Shown: positions 1-12,010, counted from the first letter of the stretch. The stretch: 64,000 nucleotides of DNA from Triticum aestivum (GCF_018294505.1 NC_057796.1:190455873-190519872), one strand, 5' to 3'. Numbers and translations are program-made. The notes: generated from the sequence alone by a model not told the origin.

Positions 1-85
1 ACACCCCGACCCCGAGACCCCGACCCCGACACGGCACCCCGACACCGACACGACACCCCGACCCCCGACACCTCCCGAAAAGGTG
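1..85. repeat. GACCCCGACAC low-complexity repeat
   Basis: The first 80 bases are a degenerate tandem repeat of CCCCGACAC-like units. It lies upstream of the transposase gene and probably belongs to the left subterminal region of CACTA-1. Between it and the foldback at 498 the sequence is AT-rich and I see no gene. Confidence 0.6.
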
Positions 86-497
86 TTCTTTGGCCTTCCA
101 GAGGCCGACGGGGTCATATATTTGTGAATTATTAGTTAGGTCATATATTTTTCGATTTTGTTATGAAAAACATCATATATAATTGTGTTGATCGGGTAGT
201 TTTAAATGTGCAGTTGTTTCATCGCTGCGAGGTTTGGTGTTCGACGACCTCGCCGTGCGTTTGACGAGCTCTGCCCCTTCGTTCGTGGGTGAGCACAAAT
301 GACATGTCCTCCTCCCCCATTAATTATTTGATCTATTTCGATGAAACTTGATAGCTAGCTATATATGTGTCTTGAATCATCAGTATACGTAACCAATATG
401 TGTCTCCCGTTCGAAAGCGTCATAGTTATAAATATGCATGCATTTGCATATTTATAACCTTGATTCTTTCGAATTGTCCAACGCTATCCATGGACAG

Positions 498-715
498 CCC
501 GAGTATGTTTAGATTGGGTTCGTTTTCCCATATGCTTTGCTCCGGATCCGACGCATAAATTTCGTCAGTGCCTCCCCTGTTGTTCTCCGGGTACACATCC
601 TCTCTGTTTATTGCAGAGACGTGTATCAGGAGAACAGCGGGGAGGTGCTGCCGAAATTTTGCGTAGAATCCGGAGCATAGCATGGGAAAATGAACCCAAT
701 CTAAACATATTCGGG
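498..715. repeat. Foldback with about 97-bp imperfect arms
   Basis: Bases 498-596 are closely complementary to 621-715, with scattered mismatches and single-base bulges, around a loop of about 24 bases. If transcribed it would form one long hairpin, of the kind plant Dicer-like enzymes cut into small RNAs. It sits about 160 bp before the transposase start codon, so it may be in the 5' leader of the transposase transcript. No ORF is supported here. Confidence 0.85.
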
Positions 716-809
716 TGGGATTAGGACCTATCATTACCTATTAGAGTGTAGGTTGCATGGACGTAATAAAATTGACAAAGTAGATCAACTGATGAATATA
801 TACATGCTG

Positions 810-812
<3 letters not shown>

Positions 813-841
<29 letters not shown>
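813..841. repeat. (TA)n microsatellite
   Basis: About 14 uninterrupted TA units lie just upstream of the transposase start. A simple repeat; such TA runs are prone to length change. Confidence 0.95.
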
Positions 842-848
<7 letters not shown>

Positions 849-873
849 GTGTCTAGTAGCTCTGAAAGTCAAG

Positions 874-3800
874 ATGAGTGATCGTGCGTGGATGTACACC
901 GGTCACACTAGTCAGAACAAATGGAGCACTGAATGGTTCACAAAAACCAAGGGGTTTGTGCGAGCCGCATTTGCAAATGTCCAGAGGAAAACCTGGTGCC
1001 CCTGTTTACGGTGCGGCAATTGGGAAAAGAGGACAGAGGCTGAAATGGGCAAACACCTGCAGAAGAGTGGTTTTACGCCCGATTATACGGTGTGGACATT
1101 TCATGGTGAGTCTGCCCAACGTGACCGAGCTGAGGTGGATCGTCGTCGCACTGACGAGCATGGTACCGGGATGGAAAACATGGTGCAAGACTTTGATGAT
1201 GCTCGGGATTCGGACGAGGAGATGGAGGAATCTGCAAAGGCCTTCAATGAAATGTTGGAGTCTTCAAAACGTCCGCTCCATGAGCACACTGAGCTTTGTC
1301 AGTTGGATGCCATCTCACATGTAATGGCTCTGAAGGCTCAGTTCAACTTGGGCAGAGAATGCTACGATGCAATGATGACAGTATTTGGACGCTTTCTACC
1401 CAAAGGCCATGTAATGCCTGCAAACCTGTACCAGTCGGACGAAATCCTCCGTGCACTGAAGATGCCCTATGATAAGATACATGCCTGTGAGAAAGGATGT
1501 GTCTTGTTTAGGCTTGACTATGCGGACTTGAACTATTGTCCCATTTGCAAGTCTTCCAGGTATGTTGTGGTAGACAACGGTATGGGTGAGAAGACACAGA
1601 CAAAAATCCCCGTTAGTGTTCTTCGGTATATGCCAATCGTACCAAGACTTCAACATCTTTTCATGGTCGAAGAGACGGCCAGACAAATGACATGGCACAA
1701 TACGGGCAAAAGAACCGAACTAGATGCAGATGGGAATCTGATGATTGTACACACATCGGATGGTGTTGCGTGGAAAAAGTTTGATGAATTACATGGTGAC
1801 AAAGCGGCAGATCCGAGGCATCCTCGAGTCGGCATCAACACGGATGGGTTCAGTGTGTTTGGTATGACGGCAGCCCAATACAGTTGTTGGCCCGTATTTG
1901 TCTTTCCACTCAATCTCCCCCCCGGACAGATTATGCAAAGAAAGAACATTTTCCTGACGTTGATAATTCCAGGGCCCAACTATCCAGGGAAAAATATGAA
2001 TGTGTACATGCAACCGCTTAAGGACGAATTGCAAGAAGCCTGGGATAATGGGTTCAAGACATATGATGCCTATAGCAAACGGAACTTCATAATGCGTGTC
2101 TGGTACATGTACTCGACGCATGACTTGCCGGCGTATGCGCTATTCGTTGGCTGGTGTGTGCATGGAAGGTTCCCGTGCCCCACATGCAAGGGAGCTCTTG
2201 AGTTTTGTTGGCTTCAGGCCGGTCGCAAGTTTTCTTGCTTCGACATGCATAGACAGTTCCTGAATCCTCGCCATAAGTTCAGGAAAGACAAGAAGAACTT
2301 CATCAGAGGTAGAGTTGTCAAAAACTCTGCACCACTACATTGACAGGACAACAGACCCTGGATCAGTTAAACGCTCTCGAGCCAGATCCAGAGCGTCCAG
2401 GGTACTTCAAGGGGTATAATTCTAAGCACGCCTGGACTCACAAAACATGCTTATGGGATCTGCCTTACTTCAAAGACCTCCTTTGCCCACACAACATCGA
2501 CGTGATGCACACTGAGAAGAATATCACCGAGGCACTTTTTGGTACATTGTTCGGCATAGATGGGAAGTCAAAGGATAATACTAAGGCTAGAGTCGATCTG
2601 GAGGCGCTATGTGATAGGCCGTTACAAAACATGAAAGAACCGAAAGGAAAGCAGAACTGGACGAAGCCAAAGGCATGGTTCAATCTTGGAAGGCTAGCTA
2701 TGAGGGAAATTATCTTGTGGGTGAAAATGCAATTGATGTTCCCCGATGGGTATGCAGCGAATCTACAGAGGGGAGCCAGTCTTGATAAATTGAAGATATT
2801 TGGTCTCAAGAGTCATGATTGGCACATATGGATTGAGCGGGTAATGCCGGTGATGTTGCGTGGCTTCATCCCTGAGGATGAATGGCTAGTACTGGCAGAA
2901 CTCAGCTATTTCTTCCGTGTTCTTTGTGCGAAAGAACTATCGCCTGGCGTGCTAGAAGAAATGGAAGAGTTGGCGCCGGAGTTGATCTGCAAGTTAGAGA
3001 AGATCTTTCCACCGGGCTTCTTTAATCCAATGCAACATTTGATTTTGCATCTCCCGACCGAGGCAAGATTGGGGGGGCCCGTGCAAAATCGTTGGTGCTA
3101 CCCAACTGAGAGGATGCAGAAGACGCTTCGATAAAAATGTAAAAATAAACGTAGAATTGAAGCATCGATGGCTGAGGCATTCATCACTGAGGAGGCGGCA
3201 AACTTCGTGACAGCACACTACGAAGCCAAAAATCGTCATTTGCATAATCCGAAGCCTCGGTACAATGCTGACGACCCTAAAAAGGGTGGATCCAACCTCA
3301 GCCTATTCAAAGGGAATCTCGCACCAGCCAGTGTTTCAAATCCAGTATCTTTGGATAACGAACAATGGCGGACCATTTCGTTGTATATCTTCAACAACCT
3401 GATAGAAGTGCGGCCGTACATCGAGTAAGTTCTCGGTACATAGTTTCGCAACTTCTATTTCCTTTGAACTGCTCTTATTCCTGGATATTTCATACAGTCG
3501 ATACGTCGCCTTATTCTCGTATGGAGCGGTGATCCAAAAGGATTCTGTCGAAGAGTATGAGCTTCTCGCAAAGCAAGGAGGCGGCTATCCCAGTTTCATC
3601 TCTTGGTTCAAACAAATGGTAATTTCTATTAGACTTGTAGGCTAATTTGTAGGCGGCTATCCCGGTTTCATTCGCTAATTTGTGCATAATGCAACAATCC
3701 TTTCATATTAAACTTGTAGGCTAATTCAGAGTCTATGGACGGCGAATTGAGAAAAGTCGCTAATGGTTTTGACTATAAGGTCCGTTCATTTGACAAATAC

Positions 3801-4535
3801 GACATCAACGGGTATCGCTTTCGTACCTATGGCAAAGAGCTATCTATGGCCGACCGAAAGTCTACAAATTGTTGTGTATCTGCTATCGGCGAAGGAGGTA
3901 TCGAGTATTATGGGAGAGTTGAAGCAATTTATGAACTTCTATTCTATGGTGAAAACCCACCGAATGTCGTAGTCTTCAAATGTTATTGGTTTCAGCCGAA
4001 GGAGACTAGAAGGACTCATGAACATATAGGGCTAGTTGAAATCAACCAAAGCACCCATTTAGATGTTCCTGATGTCTATATTACGCCTCAACAGGCGACC
4101 CAAGTATTCTATCTACCGTGGGCCTGCCAAACTAATCCAAATCTGAAAGGTTGGGATGTCGTTTATGAAGTGCCGCCACGTGCTAGACTATCTCCCCCAA
4201 AGGAAGAGGATTATGAACCTCACATTAACCCAGACACATATGAAGGAGAATTCTTCCAAGAGACACGTCTTTCCAAAAAGCGTTTCAAGAACCCCTATAC
4301 TTCACCCCAAAACATTGAAGTAGACAGCGACTGTGAATCCGACATCACCCCAGAGGAGGAACAAGAAGAGCCGGAACAAGAAGAGGTTACTGCTGCGGAT
4401 GACCTGTCATTGCTTGACCGATTACGTCAAGGTGGCCTTCCACATGTTGATGCCACTGAACCCTATGAGCCCGTCATTGATTATAGTGATGATGATGATT
4501 ATGCATTTATTGATGATACTGATCGAGATTATTAG
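874..4535 (+). pseudogene. TNP2-type CACTA transposase gene (CACTA-1), frameshift plus stop
   Basis: TNP2/TNPD-type transposase, the catalytic protein that cuts and joins CACTA termini. From the ATG at 874 the N-terminus has the transposase-associated domain (DRAWMY start, WCPCLRC cysteine pair, YTVWTFHGE), then the large TNP2 domain (YCPICKSSRY, INTDGFSVFGM, FPCPTCKGAL). A one-base slip near 2335-2342 shifts the reading to the frame carrying LTGQQTLDQLNALEPD and NIDVMHTEKN. The DUF4218 part follows (GPVQNRWCYPTER), then a single in-frame TAA at 3132-3134, after which the same frame continues to a GTAAGT donor at 3425. Further exons are 3498-3618 (DRYVALFSYG to KQM) and about 3732-4535, which holds DUF4216 (GGIEYYGRVEAI) and a very acidic tail, stop TAG 4533-4535. 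An upstream in-frame ATG at 847 exists, but 874 starts the conserved domain. As it stands the gene cannot make full-length transposase. Confidence 0.93.
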
Positions 4536-4673
4536 TAGTGTCAGGTATTAATTTTTTTTATGTTGTACTTGATGATGATACACTTAAGTGATACACATAT
4601 TATTATTCATGTAGGTCTTTTTTTTTATGTTGTACTAATTTCGTTTACTGTTTGTCATGGCAGGTGTTGAAAG

Positions 4674-7134
4674 ATGGTGGGCGCTGGTCGGGAGCGCGCC
4701 AAGGCCCCTTCTTCGTCGGCGCGTGGTCTGAGGTCTTCGATTCCAGACGCACCTCTCCGCCGAGCGTTGCTAGACAGTATGTCCACACCGTCGGGCCCTT
4801 CTTCGTCGACTGCGGTGCCCAGCAGGGGACGAGGTAGGAAGAGAGGAGGTGGGGCACGTGGTCGCGGGAGAGGAGGTAGGGTGACTGCTACGGCGCCTTC
4901 CTCGCCGCCACCCCCAGCTGTTTCACCCGAGCACGTGACTGCTAGGGTGGACTCGTCCGAGGAGGAGGCTACACGGACTCCGGTCCACGAGCCTCCGGTC
5001 CACGGGTCTTGGGCCCACGAGCCTCGGGTCGACTGGCCTTCGGCCCACGAGAGTTCGGCCCACGAGACCCCGGAGGAGCACACGTCCGGATGGGGTACCT
5101 GGTCGGATCAGCCCGAGGAGCTGAGTGGCCATGCTGATGATGGCGGGGAGCCTACTGATCTTGAGGAGGAGGGTGGCACCGTCTACCAGCGTGGTGCTAC
5201 ACGGCTCCCGTCCGTGCCGGCGACCCGCGAGCAGAGGTGGTTGATTTTCCCTGATGGGGAGAGGTACGTAAGTGCATTTAATATTTTTGTACCTTCTGCA
5301 TTCATGTTTCTTCAAATAACTAATGCATTGGCCTTGTCATGCTGCAGGGGTTGGGACCACCATCATAGTGTCCGCCGGCCCAACTCCGTCCTTGGAGTTC
5401 TTTGTCGGCAAAACTTCCCGGGGTTTGTCACGTTGCCTGGTGAGGGTAGGCTTCCAGAGCTTGGATTGAGCTGGGAGCACTACGTGGCTGCCCCGGCCCC
5501 GCCGGATGAGATTATCGACGGTGTCGCGTGCGACACGAGGGCAGACATGGTGATCAGAAAGTTTTGGGTAATTTCTCCTTTACACATTTAAAAATCTTCA
5601 ACTAGCTAGTTATTAATTGTACTAATCAATATTGTCTCATTTGATTGCAGACATTCTACAGGTGTGAGGAGGGATACGAGGAGGACGCGGCACATGTTAT
5701 CGAGAACGTCTGCAAGCGCCTACTCCAGAACTTACGGCACGAGGCTCGGGTGCAGGCTGTTCGAGACTACTACGCCTTGCGTGGTATCAAGAAGACCAAG
5801 CCGGCGTGCCGCGATAAGTTCCTGAGTAAGGAGCAGTACATGAAGGTAATTCTTAAGGCCTTCTACTTAAGTTCCTTCATTTAGTAATTCTTAGCCGTAG
5901 CGCTCAAGTTTCTATTTGCTAACTTAGGCGCCTCTGAGATGGTGTGCGGATCGGATGGATTGTTAGGAGGTGTTGGTCGATGAGTGGTGCTCAAAATAAT
6001 GGCTAGCCCTCCACAACGAGGCCAAGGACAAACGTGCCCAAATGGAAGGTGTGCCACACCATCAAGGCGGCTCCAACTTATATCAGTTCGGGCGCAACTG
6101 GGTATGTGGTTTGCTTCATGATTCATGCAATTCATTCATCATGCTAGCTTGAGCCCTTTAATTACTAATTTTCATTGTTTCTCTCTTTCAGGCACGCTAC
6201 AATAAGGCGGATAAGGTGCCAGAGGTGTACGACCTGTATGCCATGGCCCACACTGCCTCTTTCAAGAAAGTCAATGCTTTCTCTCAGTCTGACCTCGATG
6301 ACGCAAACAACTTCACCAACATCTCCTCCCACAACAAGCTCGTGAGATATAGAGATGAGGGGAAGGCGAGGAAAGGGGAGGACTTTAACCCAAGCCAGGG
6401 TCCCATTGATCCAGAGCTGGTGATGATATCTGGTGGCGGGAGGTCCCATGGCTCCATAGCCATTGGAGATGGACTTATCCGTTGTCCTAGCACTCTCCCG
6501 GAGATCAAGGCGCGCCAGTCGAGCTCCGCTCCAGAGATAAGGCCTCGTGAACGGCCAGTGCAACTCGCCATCAAGGTTAGTGATACGTACTCAGTTATCT
6601 TTCTCCATTACATTGTGTTCGCTTCCATCAATGATTACAAATGGTCATGTGAGTGGTGTTGCAGGCTGCTATACATACTGAGAGAGATAGAACGGAGAAA
6701 CTTCTGGCGGAGGTGGCGGAGAGGCAGCGGGAGATGGAGGAGAGGACGAGAAAGATGATGGAGGAGGAGAGGGCACGGAATGACATGCAGGCAAGGGCCA
6801 TGTACGAGCTCCTTGTGGTAAGTTTCTTCTGCAGATTACTTGCTAGTCTTAACATTTGAGTCTCATTACTAACTAGTATGACTCTGTTGTGAAAACCAAA
6901 TGTGCAGTCTGTGTGCGAGAAGTCCAGTCAGCCCGCTCCGCCGATGCCAGTGATTGCTCCTGGGAGCACGGTGAGTTTAATTTGAATGGACATTACTTGC
7001 TAGTCTTAACATTTGAGTGTCATAATGCTAACGAGACATTGGAAATGATCTTTGGTGCAGCTTAACTCCAGAAACGCATCGCACAATCCTTCTCCAGGTA
7101 GCGGCACTAGCCACCCCGCTCCTACACCTCCCTG
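4674..7134 (+). pseudogene. Second CACTA gene with Transposase_24 domain (CACTA-1), two stops in exon 4
   Basis: Second gene of the CACTA, TNPA-like in position, with a Transposase_24 (plant Ptta/En/Spm) domain; TNPA-type proteins bind subterminal repeats. I read eight exons with GT-AG borders: 4674-5263, 5348-5567, 5651-5845, about 5929-6102, 6192-6575, 6664-6817, 6908-6970 and 7061-7134. Exon 1 encodes an R/G-rich, then HEPP/HES-repeat low-complexity region. Exons 2-5 carry the domain (WDHHHSVRRPNSVLGVLCR, VRDYYALRGIKK, VPHHQGGSN, VYDLYAMAHT). Exon 6 is an E/R-rich coiled coil. Exon 4 has in-frame TAG at 5964-5966 and TAA at 5997-5999, the first where relatives have tryptophan, so it is a recent pseudogene. 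It starts 139 bp after the transposase stop, same strand. Confidence 0.88.
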
Positions 7135-7199
7135 ATCACGGTAAGTTTCTCTACTGTTTTGCTTAACAAATGCATAAAGACCTAGACTTAGCTTTATTT

Positions 7200-7850
7200 C
7201 CTCCAATATGCTTACCATAATGACCTAGAGTTAGCTTCTTTTCCTCCAAAATGACCCATTTTACCTAGGTTAGCTTATAAATGATGCAATTCATCCAAGT
7301 TAGCTCAAAAATGACCCATTTTACCTAGATTAGCTCCTAAATGATCCATTTTACCTACGTTAGCTTTAAAATGGCCCATTTCACGTAGGTTAACTCCAAA
7401 ATGACCCATCTTACCTAGGTTATCTCATAAATGATCCATTTCAACTAATTTAGCTCATAAATGATCCATTTGACCGAAGTGAGCTAAAAACGATCCATTT
7501 CACCTAAATTAGCTCTTAAATGATCCATTTCACCTAAGTTAGCTCAAAAAGATCCATTTCAACTAAATTAGCTCATAAATGATCCATTTCAACAAAGTTA
7601 GCTCAAAAAGATCCATTTCAACTAAATTAGCTCATAAATGATCCATTTCAACAAAGTTAGCTAAAAAACGATCCATTTCAACTAAGTTAGCTCATAAATG
7701 ATCCATTTGACCTAAGTGAGCTAAAAAACGACCCATTTCACCTTAGTTACCTCAAAAACGATCCATTTGACCTTAGTTAGCTCATAAACGACCCATTTCA
7801 ACTTAGTTAGCTCATATATGATCCATTTCACGTAAGTTAGCCCATAAATG
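7200..7850. repeat. Tandem array of about 30-bp units
   Basis: About twenty degenerate copies of a unit like TTAGCTCATAAATGATCCAT, followed by TTCACCTAAG-like variants, run head to tail. The array lies directly downstream of the second CACTA gene, in the 3' subterminal region where transposase-binding arrays are usual. Copies differ by single bases and small indels. Confidence 0.95.
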
Positions 7851-8245
7851 ACATACTCTTCTTGTTCTAGTCTTCTTCTTGTTCTAGTCACCTATTTCTA
7901 ACTTTCTTATTTTTCATTTTGCAGATTTCATTCACTTGACGAAAGCTTGCATAGATGGAGTGCTCCTTATCCCTTTCTCTGTTTCTTTTGTATCGTTGAA
8001 CTATGCATGTATCTTGGTAGTTGGATGAACTATGCTATGTATGATGGAACTTGGTAGTTGGATGGAACATATGTGATGGAACTATGTATGATGGAACTCT
8101 GCATGTTGGATATCTATGTGATGGAACTATGTCATATATATCATATATATCTTATATGTTTGCTGTGAAATATATCTGTATATGTCATATATATTTGTGA
8201 TGAAAATTGTTGGATTTAATAAAAAACAGAAAAAAGAGCCAATAT
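7851..8245. other. AT-rich spacer with short GATGGAACTATG repeats
   Basis: No gene is supported. Bases about 8020-8130 hold several imperfect repeats of GATGGAACT with TATG/TTGG spacers, then TATATCATATATATC-type AT-rich sequence to 8215. Confidence 0.6.
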
Positions 8246-8798
8246 GCAGGCTCTTTGCCGTCTGCCACCGACGGCAACGGGCTCTTTGCCGTCTGCCGCG
8301 GACGGCAAAGAGGCCACGTGGCATCCAGCTGTGCTTCCTGGGAGCTGACCAATTTGGTCAATTTGCCTATAGTGGCAGACGGCAAAGAGTAAAAGAGTTT
8401 GCCGTCAGCGGCGGACGGCAAAGGCCTGCCATGTGGTGACGTGTAGATGACATCATACGGCGGACGACAAAGACACTAGAAAGTTTGCCGTCCTCTAGCG
8501 GACGGCAAAGGCACTAGAAAATTTGCCGTCCGCTGGCGGACGGCAAAGGCCTGCCGTTAGCCACTTAACGGACTGAGAGCACAATTTTTGCCATCTGCTC
8601 TCTTTGCCGTCCGCTGCGGACGGCAAAGGGGCTTTGCCGTCAGCCGCCAGGAAGCAGACGGCAAAGTAGCTGTTTACCGTAGCCTACTTTGCCGGAGCCT
8701 TTTGCCGTCCGCGGCTGACGGCAAAGGCCTTTGCCGTCCGCCGTTCGTGCCTTTGCCGTCCGCCGTGGCAGACGGCAAAATAGCTGTTTCCTGTAGTG
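8246..8798. repeat. CACTA-1 subterminal repeats (TTTGCCGTC / GACGGCAAAG)
   Basis: Many copies of TTTGCCGTC and its complement GACGGCAAA occur in both orientations, often as inverted pairs around a short GCxGCGG core. This is the subterminal repeat region that typically binds the TNPA-like protein and brings the ends together. It ends at the terminal CACTA. Confidence 0.93.
8771..8798 (-). repeat. CACTA-1 right terminal inverted repeat
   Basis: Read on the minus strand it begins CACTACAGGAAACAGC and runs into TATTTTGCCGTC. The next bases outward (8799-8801, CTC) are the presumed target duplication, and gypsy-1 coding sequence resumes at once on the far side. Confidence 0.92.
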
Positions 8799-8801
8799 CT
8801 C

Positions 8802-11702
8802 TAGGGACTATCTCCAAACGAAGCTCCCTGAGATCTTCGACTAACTCCTTTGGTAATCCTCCGGTTATCAGGGTATTGACATAACTCTTCCGGCTTAAAG
8901 CGTCTGCTACGACATTGGCCTTGCCTGGGTGACAGTGTAGCTTCATACCATAATCCTTTAGAAGCTCCAACCATTTCCTTTTCCTGAGATTCAGCTCCTT
9001 CTGTGTGAAAATGTACTTCAAACTCTTGTGATCCGTGTACACATCACAACAGTTTCCAATAAGGAGGTCTCTCCAGGTCTTGAGTGCATGCACTACGGCT
9101 GCTAACTCCAAATCATGCGTGGCATAATTCAACTCATGCGGTCGAAGCTGTCGTGAGGCATATGAAACAACTCTTCCATCCTGCATAAGTACACCTCCAA
9201 GTCCTAGGCGAGAAGCGTCGCAATACACTTGGAAATCCTTGCGTATATCCGGCAGAATCAGCATTGGGGCTGTAACCAAACGTTTCTTCAGCTCCTGAAA
9301 ACTCGCCTCACATTCATCCGTCCATTTAAACTTAGTGTCTTTCTTCAACAACTCCGTCATAGGCTTCGCAATCTTGGAAAAATTCTCAATGAATCTCCCG
9401 TAATATCTCGCGAGTCCAAGAAAACTGCTGATCTCTCCAACTGAGGTGGGTGCCACCCAATCAGTGATAGACTGAACTTTGGTAGGATCTACTGCTATAC
9501 CTTCTCCTGATATAACATGTCCAAGAAATCCAACTTCCTTCCACCAAAACTCAGATTTGCTGAACTTGGCATAAAGCTGATGTTCCCTGAGCTTCTCGAG
9601 AACTAAACGCAAATGCTCCTTGTGCTCCTCTTCATTCTTCGAGTACACCAGAATATCATCAATGAACACCACAACAAATTTATCCAAGAACTCCATGAAC
9701 ATCTTATTCATCATACTCATGAAATAGGCAGGGGCATTAGTCAATCCAAATGACATAACCGTGTACTCATATAGCCCATACCTTGTAGTGAAAGCTGTCT
9801 TAGGTATATCCTGCTCTCGGATCTTCAACTGGTGATATCCTGATCACTGATTGATCTTGGAGAATACTTTAGCTCCTTGCAGCTGGTCAAACAAATCGTT
9901 GATCATCGGTAGTAGGTACTTGTTCTTGATCGTCACTTCATTCAATGCACGGTAATCAACAACCATTCTCAAAGATCTATCCTTCTTCTCAACCAAGAGC
10001 ACTGAGGCTCCCCATGGTCACAAACTTCGTCGAATGTAACCTTTATCCAATAACTCCTTAATCTTCTTCTTAATCTCCTCCAGATCATTTGCGGGCATCC
10101 GGTATGGTCTCTTCGATATTGGTCCGGTGCTTGGCAATAGCTCTATCAAAAACTCAATGTCTCGATCCGGCGGCATGCCTGGTAGTTCCTCTGGAAATAC
10201 ATCTGGGTAATCCTTTACTACAGGCACTTCCTCCTGAACAACTCCTGAGAGGGAATTTACTTGGGTCCTCCTTGGCGCATGCCTGGATACATACTTAATC
10301 CCTTTTCCCTCCGGAGTGGTGAGCAGAATTGACTTACTCGCACAGTCGATGTTTCCTCCATACATCGATAGCCAATCCATTCCTAGTATCACATCCAATC
10401 CTTGCGACTCCAGAATTATCATGTCTGAGGGGAAAACATGCCCACCTATGGTCAATGGCATCTGAAAACATCCTTGGCTTGCCATATACTCCGCTCCTGG
10501 GGAGCTTACTAACATAGGTGTCCTAAGAACTTTAGTGGGCAACTTATACTTATCCACAAATCCCCTAGATATGTATGAATGCGATGCACCAGTATCAAAA
10601 AGAACAATTGCAGTAAATGACTTTACCAAAAACTTACCTATAACTGCATCTGGCTGCTCTTCAACCTCCTCCACGTTAATGTGGTTCACTTGTCCCCTGT
10701 TGAAAGGGTTGGGCTTCTTCCCAGAGCTTCCATTGCCATTTCCATTCTTTGCTTCGGGACACTCGGTGGCGTAGTGTCCAGTCTTCTCGCACTTGAAACA
10801 AGTAATGTGACTTAGATCCTTCTTGGCGGGTGTTGCTGGGTTGGAACGTTTCTGGCTGCTGCTTCCTCCATTCCCATTCCCTTTCTTGGGGCCACTGTTA
10901 TTATGCGAACTTCCTCCATTGTGAGTGTGGCCTCCATTGTTTTGGTGAGTGTGTCCTCCCGAGTTCGGGGTAAAACGAGGTCTCTGCTGAGCTCCTGAAT
11001 TGTACTTCCCTTGTCCATACTTCCTCCTGCGGCTCTCTATCTGCTGCTGCTTCCCTTCAATCATAAGAGCCCTGTCTACCAACTCCCGGTAGTTAGCAAA
11101 TGTTGCTACCATCAACTTCATACTCATCTCATCATTCAGCTCTTCCATAAACTTCTCCTGCTTCGCGGCATCTGTGGCCACATCATCTTGGGCATAGCGA
11201 GCTAACTTACTGAACTCATCCACGTATTGCCCCACGGTACGGTTTCCCTGGCGTAAGTTGCGAAACTCACGCTTCTTCATGTTCATAGCTCCAGTTGAGA
11301 CATGTGCAGTGCGGAACGCTTGCTGAAACTGATCCCAAGTGACATTGGCTATAGGGAAAGTGGTTGTGTAATTCTCCCACCATGAGGCTGCGGGTCCATC
11401 CAATTGATGTGCGGCAAGCGCACCTTCTCAGCATCTGTGCAACCTACGGTGGTCAACTCCCTTCCAATCCTGCATAGCCAGTCATCAGCAACAATCGGCT
11501 CGGTGCTACTGGAAAACACCAGTTGATTCAACCTCAGAAAATGGGCTAACTTGTCAACTGGAGGTGGTGGCAATGGGTTGTTGTTGTTGTTGTTGTTGTG
11601 GCCTTGGTTCTGGACTAGTAGCTGCATCAAGGCATTCTGCTGTTGGATCAACTGAGTGAGCTCCGGTGGGAAGACAAATTCGGGGTCACGTCTCGGAGGC
11701 AT
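8802..11702 (-). pseudogene. Gypsy-1 gag-pol polyprotein, 3' end cut by CACTA-1
   Basis: Retrotransposon polyprotein from an ATG at 11702. Gag begins MPPRRDPEF, has an asparagine run from a GTT repeat, then the capsid-like domain (WENYTTTFP, FRNLRQGNRTV) and a CCHC zinc knuckle (CFKCEKTGHYATEC). The aspartic protease motif is DTGASHSYIS. Reverse transcriptase shows [23 protein letters not shown] and the active site FIDDILVYS; RNase H shows [12 protein letters not shown] and [11 protein letters not shown]. Three lesions are visible: a one-base deletion near 11405-11418 that shifts gag between frames, TGA at 10018-10020 (before PWGA) and TGA at 9844-9846 (before SGYHQ). The RT and gag resemble Tekay/Del-type chromoviruses, but the chromodomain region is not in the window. 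Confidence 0.93.
11572..11600. repeat. (GTT)n trinucleotide run inside gag
   Basis: About eight GTT units, read on the minus strand as an asparagine run in the gypsy-1 gag N-terminus. In frame, so length change would not break gag. Confidence 0.85.
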
Positions 11703-11903
11703 CTGATGGGTTTTAGAGGGGAGAGATTAGAATAGAGTGAGGTCTAGTGAGAAAGCACTACCCATATGCACATGAGACAAACACATTCATATCACACCAC
11801 TCAATTCAAATAGGGGCATACAAACGATCTAACTATCGTTACAAAATACTCGGATTACTACTATATACATGGGGAAAAATACTACTGATAATATGGTGGT
11901 CAT

Positions 11904-12010
11904 CTAGAAATTTTGATCGGTGGGAGACTCCATGATATCTGCTCCAGCTTCATCTTCGTAATCATCATCACTATTGTCGGGGTCGGAGTCGGTGTAGTCG
12001 ATGATGATGT
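11904..12010 (-). pseudogene. Gypsy-1 leader ORF, C-terminal part (split by CACTA-2)
   Basis: This is the end of the ORF that starts at 60333. Joined to 59712-60333 with one copy of TGT counted, it gives 729 nt, exactly 243 codons with the TAG stop at 11904-11906. The joined tail is acidic (DYTDSDPDNSDDDYEDEAG). The function of this pre-gag ORF is unknown to me. It is intact apart from the insertion. Confidence 0.85.

Larger units (their letters stand above)
1..8798 (+). mobile_element. CACTA-1, En/Spm-type DNA transposon, left end outside window
   Basis: The right terminus is visible: the last bases, read on the minus strand, are CACTACAGGAAACAGCTA, a classic CACTA terminal inverted repeat, preceded by dense GACGGCAAAG subterminal repeats. 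The gene order is the usual one for grass CACTAs: TNP2-type transposase, then a second gene with a Transposase_24 domain, then subterminal repeats. The three bases after the end (8799-8801, CTC) would be one copy of the target duplication; the other copy and the left TIR are before base 1. It is inserted in the pol region of gypsy-1. The TTTGCCGTC subterminal motif resembles Caspar-like Triticeae families, but I cannot assign the family by eye. Confidence 0.93.
8799..12010 (-). mobile_element. Gypsy-1, left segment (pol to end of leader ORF)
   Basis: Part of a Ty3/gypsy element on the minus strand, cut by CACTA-1 at 8798 and by CACTA-2 at 12010. Its 5' continuation is at 59709-62428. The segment has gag, protease, reverse transcriptase and the start of RNase H; the integrase and 3' LTR should lie left of CACTA-1, outside the window. 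Between gag (start 11702) and the leader ORF stop (11904-11906) are about 200 bp with no gene. Confidence 0.93.

Noticed and set aside
4655..5083. Minus-strand frame over exon 1 of the CACTA-1 second gene
   Set aside because: Caused by the high-GC repeat of the true exon; no domain, and the plus strand has consistent splice sites.
7200..8798. Possible CRISPR-like array (regular short repeats)
   Set aside because: Repeats are contiguous or inverted, without unique spacers, in a plant transposon subterminal region.
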